NCBI GenBank assembly: GCA_905215575.1 | Contig: CAJMQV010000074.1 | Location: 1 to 8,943, forward strand | Direction of reading: 5' to 3' | Length of the DNA stretch: 8,943 nt | DNA from: an uncultured bacterium | GTDB lineage: Bacteria; Bacteroidota; Bacteroidia; Bacteroidales; Bacteroidaceae | Notes under the pieces: model-generated | The model's input: the letters and a program-made list of their open reading frames with translations, nothing else | Database searches by the model: none | Told to the model about the DNA's origin: nothing | Translations under genes and position numbers: made by a program | Shown here: positions 6,320 to 8,943 of the stretch, in pieces | Layout: every line of letters begins with the position of its first letter | How positions within the stretch are numbered: the stretch's first letter is position 1

Positions 6320-6504
6320 GTATCATTTCCCCATCTTGCCTTGCGTCTATGCTGTATTGTAATATTTCTGTTACATTACGATTTAAAGTATATTAATTTC
6401 TGTAATATTGTTTCTTTTATGTTTCATGGTGTCGTCTATCTTTTTTATTTTGTAAACCCTTATATATTATAATGTATACATTTATTAAACTATAAAAGAA
6501 ACAG
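6320..6504 (+). promoter_or_regulatory. Upstream region of the calcium ATPase gene with candidate promoter and palindrome
   Basis: This AT-rich stretch must hold the ATPase promoter because a strong terminator precedes it. The best candidate is TTTG (6449-6452) with TACATTTA (6477-6484), but the 24-bp spacing is long and the last base of the -7 box differs. The -7 overlaps a perfect 12-bp palindrome AATGTATACATT (6471-6482). The 9-mer TGTAATATT occurs twice (6358-6366 and 6401-6409), and TTACA (6371-6375) is inverted relative to the first copy. No gene is visible. Confidence 0.35.
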
Positions 6505-8301
6505 ATGAAAACAAAACAGACCTATCAAGGCCTGACTTCTCAGGAAGTCGAAGAGAACAGGAAAAAATTTGGTGAAAATGTATTGACCCCTCCCGAAAAG
6601 GTTTCTTTGTGGAAACAATTTCTGGAGAAATTTGAAGATCCGATAATCCGTATCCTTTTGGTGGCATGGGGCTTGTCCATGATTATTGCCGGCGTACATT
6701 GCTGGGGACCCGAACAAGCCGGATTCGCCGCATTCCTTGAACCGTTGGGTATTTTCTTTGCTATTTTGTTGGCCAGTATGACCGGTTTTATCTTCGAAGT
6801 GAAGGCAAACCGTGCATTCGATGTGCTCAATACCGTGAACGATGATGTACCTGTAACGGTGATCCGTGACGGAAAAATTCAGGAAATCACCCGTAAGGAA
6901 GTGGTTGTAGGGGATATTGTGGTGCTGAATACCGGAGAGGAAATCCCTGCTGACGGTACTTTGCTTGAGGCCGTTTCGTTGCAGGTAAACGAATCCACAC
7001 TGACCGGTGAACCGATGATCGGCAAGACTACCGTTGAGGCTGACTTTGATCACGAAGCCACTTACCCTTCGAATGTGGTGATGCGTGGCACTACCGTGGT
7101 GGACGGTCACGGAGTGATGAAGGTGGATCTGGTGGGTGATGCCACCGGCTACGGTAAGGTGTATGAAGGATCACAGATCGATAATAATATTGATACTCCG
7201 TTGCAGATACAGCTCAAAGGCTTGGCCGGAGTGATTAGTAAGGCCGGTTATGCCATTGCGGCCATAACCTTTATCGTATTGACTTTGAAAACTTTCTTGG
7301 GAGGCGACGCACCGACCGGATGGATGAATATCGTTTCCGAACTGCTGAATCACTTTATGATTGCGGTAACCTTGATTGTGGTTTCTGTGCCCGAAGGCTT
7401 GCCGATGAGTGTCACTCTGAGTCTGGCGCTGAGCATGAACCGTATGCTCAAGACCAACAATCTGGTGCGTAAGATGCACGCCTGCGAAACCATGGGTGCC
7501 ACAACGGTGATCTGTACGGACAAGACCGGTACACTTACCCAGAATCAGATGCAGATATACGAAACCCGTTTCTTTGCTCTGAAAGACCAGAAACTGGGAG
7601 ATGACGAGATGAGCAAGGCCATTGCCGAGGGTATAGCCGTGAACTCTACTGCCAATCTGAATAAGGAAGACGGAAAAGTCAAGACATTGGGTAATCCTAC
7701 TGAAGCCGCCTTGCTGCTGTGGCTGGACGCTCAGGGTCGTGATTATCTGGAGTTGCGTGAAAACGCAGCTGTAGTCAGCCAGCTTACTTTCTCTACGGAG
7801 CGGAAATATATGGCTACGGTGGTTGATTCTCCGCAGCTTGGTGCCAAGGTACTTTATGTAAAGGGAGCGCCGGAAATCGTGTTGGGACTTTCCAAGAAAG
7901 TAGCGCGCGACGGCAGTCTTGTTGAGCCGTCGGCATGTAAGGCCGAGATCGAGGCTCAGTTGTTGAGCTATCAGAATCAGGCTATGCGTACCTTGGGATT
8001 TGCTTATCAGATACTGAAACCGGGAGACTCGGAAGCGCCTTATGAGAACGGCCGTCTTGCTGCCGGTCTTGATTTGACCTATATGGGTATTGTCGCCATC
8101 TCGGATCCGGTGCGTCAGGATGTGCCAGCGGCCGTTAAAAGCTGTCTGAATGCCGGCATTTCGGTGAAGATCGTTACCGGTGATACTCCGGGAACAGCCC
8201 GTGAAATCGGTCGTCAGATTGGAATCTGGACTGAGAAAGATACTGACCGTAATATCATTACCGGTCGGACTTTGAGGCTCTTACCGACGAAGAGGCGCTG
8301 A
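6505..8301 (+). CDS. PMCA-like calcium-transporting P-type ATPase, N-terminal part, frame broken near 8270
   Basis: This inner-membrane P-type ATPase would expel Ca2+ from the cytosol using ATP. After a cation-ATPase N-terminal segment (YQGLTSQEVEENRKKFGEN), it shows membrane helices M1-M2 (about 48-105), the actuator loop TGEP (E169; TGES is more usual), M3-M4 with the ion-binding VPEGLP (E297), the phosphorylation site DKTGTLT (D339), the nucleotide-binding KGAPE (K453) and TGDTPGTARE (D560 region). Up to about residue 588 (ITGR) it is typical; the last ten residues (T-L-R-L-L-P-T-K-R-R) are out-of-frame reading, because the natural continuation FEALTDEEAL lies in the -1 frame. As written the product lacks the hinge TGDGTND and helices M5-M10, so it could not transport. 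Either one base is missing from the sequence or the gene is a pseudogene. It begins 252 bp after rbr, beyond a terminator, and so is its own unit. Confidence 0.9.
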   Translation: MKTKQTYQGLTSQEVEENRKKFGENVLTPPEKVSLWKQFLEKFEDPIIRILLVAWGLSMIIAGVHCWGPEQAGFAAFLEPLGIFFAILLASMTGFIFEVKANRAFDVLNTVNDDVPVTVIRDGKIQEITRKEVVVGDIVVLNTGEEIPADGTLLEAVSLQVNESTLTGEPMIGKTTVEADFDHEATYPSNVVMRGTTVVDGHGVMKVDLVGDATGYGKVYEGSQIDNNIDTPLQIQLKGLAGVISKAGYAIAAITFIVLTLKTFLGGDAPTGWMNIVSELLNHFMIAVTLIVVSVPEGLPMSVTLSLALSMNRMLKTNNLVRKMHACETMGATTVICTDKTGTLTQNQMQIYETRFFALKDQKLGDDEMSKAIAEGIAVNSTANLNKEDGKVKTLGNPTEAALLLWLDAQGRDYLELRENAAVVSQLTFSTERKYMATVVDSPQLGAKVLYVKGAPEIVLGLSKKVARDGSLVEPSACKAEIEAQLLSYQNQAMRTLGFAYQILKPGDSEAPYENGRLAAGLDLTYMGIVAISDPVRQDVPAAVKSCLNAGISVKIVTGDTPGTAREIGRQIGIWTEKDTDRNIITGRTLRLLPTKRR

Positions 8302-8943
8302 ACCGTGTGCTCGACCTGAAGATCATGTGCCGTGCGCGTCCTACCGACAAGCAGCGTCTGGTGCAGCTGTTGCAACAGAAAGATGCCGTGGTTGCCGTTA
8401 CCGGTGACGGAACCAACGATGCCCCTGCGCTGAAAGCCGCTCAGGTGGGCCTGTCTATGGGCGACGGTACTTCGGTGGCCAAGGAAGCCAGTGACATAAC
8501 CTTGCTTGACGATTCCTTCAATAGTATCGGTACTGCTGTGATGTGGGGACGCTCGCTATACAAGAATATCCAGCGCTTCATTGTCTTCCAGTTGACTATC
8601 AATTTTGTGGCTTTGCTTATCGTTTTGCTTGGTTCGTTGATAGGTACGGAATTACCGCTGACTGTAACTCAAATGTTGTGGGTAAATCTTATTATGGATA
8701 CTTTTGCTGCTTTGGCTCTGGCTTCTATTCCGCCCAGCGAGAGTGTTATGCAAGAGAAACCGCGCAGTAGCAGTGACTTTATTATTTCGAAAGCCATGCG
8801 CTCCTATATTTTAGGTGTAGGTGGTGCTTTCCTGATTATACTAATGGGAATGTTGTACTGGTTTAATCATGCCGAGGGCGGTATGACACCGGAACGTTTG
8901 ACCATATTCTTCACATTCTTCGTGATGCTGCAATTCTGGAACC
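8271..8943 (+). CDS. PMCA-like calcium ATPase, C-terminal continuation in the -1 frame (runs off the window)
   Basis: From base 8271 the frame reads FEALTDEEALNRVLDLKIM and stays open to the window end. It carries the hydrolytic hinge TGDGTNDAPALK (starting at 8400), MGDGTSVAKEASDI, then M5 (IQRFIVFQLTINFVALLIV) and M6 with LWVNLIMDT, a signature of the plasma-membrane (type IIB) Ca2+ pumps whose N and D bind the ion. Further helices follow (YILGVGGAFLIILMGM) before the cut at 8943. This is plainly the second half of the ATPase starting at 6505. It has no stop, no frame decay and no start of its own, so the loss of frame is either recent or a sequencing artefact. Confidence 0.88.

Noticed and set aside
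8268..8301. Programmed -1 frameshift in the ATPase
   Set aside because: No slippery heptamer in phase, no clear stimulator, and no known recoding in this ATPase family; a simple deletion or read error explains it.
8543..8770. 75-residue + strand frame in the ATPase C-terminal part
   Set aside because: It is an alternative frame of the conserved transmembrane region and has no independent support.

Overview
The window looks like chromosomal DNA of a gut-type Bacteroidales bacterium (Bacteroides, Phocaeicola, Prevotella or a relative). Three things point there: the protein families and their sequence style, an almost textbook Bacteroidetes promoter (TTTG, 20 bp, TACATTTG) in front of the Fur-family gene, and A-rich leaders without clear Shine-Dalgarno sites before several starts. 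I see no mobile element, tRNA, rRNA, CRISPR array or phage gene.

Layout. (1) Bases 1-2819, + strand: the 3' part of a DEAD-box RNA helicase with a DbpA-type RNA-binding domain, then serC (phosphoserine aminotransferase), then a YigZ/IMPACT-family gene. Gaps of 25 and 38 bp suggest one transcript. It ends in a very long perfect hairpin (2839-2889) that can terminate transcription from both sides. (2) Bases 2972-4900, - strand: a full-length glutamine-dependent NAD+ synthetase (nadE), convergent with the first operon. (3) Bases 4901-5227: an AT-rich divergent intergenic region with a strong promoter for the next gene and a 13-bp palindrome at its probable transcription start. (4) Bases 5228-6253, + strand: perR, a peroxide-sensing Fur-family repressor, and a rubrerythrin with an N-terminal rubredoxin domain ('reverse' rubrerythrin). 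This is an oxidative-stress pair closed by a good intrinsic terminator (6283-6319). (5) Bases 6505-8943, + strand: a PMCA-like calcium-transporting P-type ATPase whose frame is broken by an apparent one-base deletion near 8269-8274. The protein resumes in the -1 frame and runs off the window.

How it fits together. The perR-rbr pair is a self-contained peroxide defence unit: PerR with a bound metal would repress its own promoter through the palindrome, and oxidation of PerR would release the rubrerythrin that reduces peroxide. The other genes are housekeeping (ribosome assembly, serine, NAD, calcium efflux) and show no obvious joint pathway. I found no convincing undescribed system. The points most worth a second look are the ATPase frameshift, the perR operator, the unusual helicase motifs, and serC lying apart from serA.
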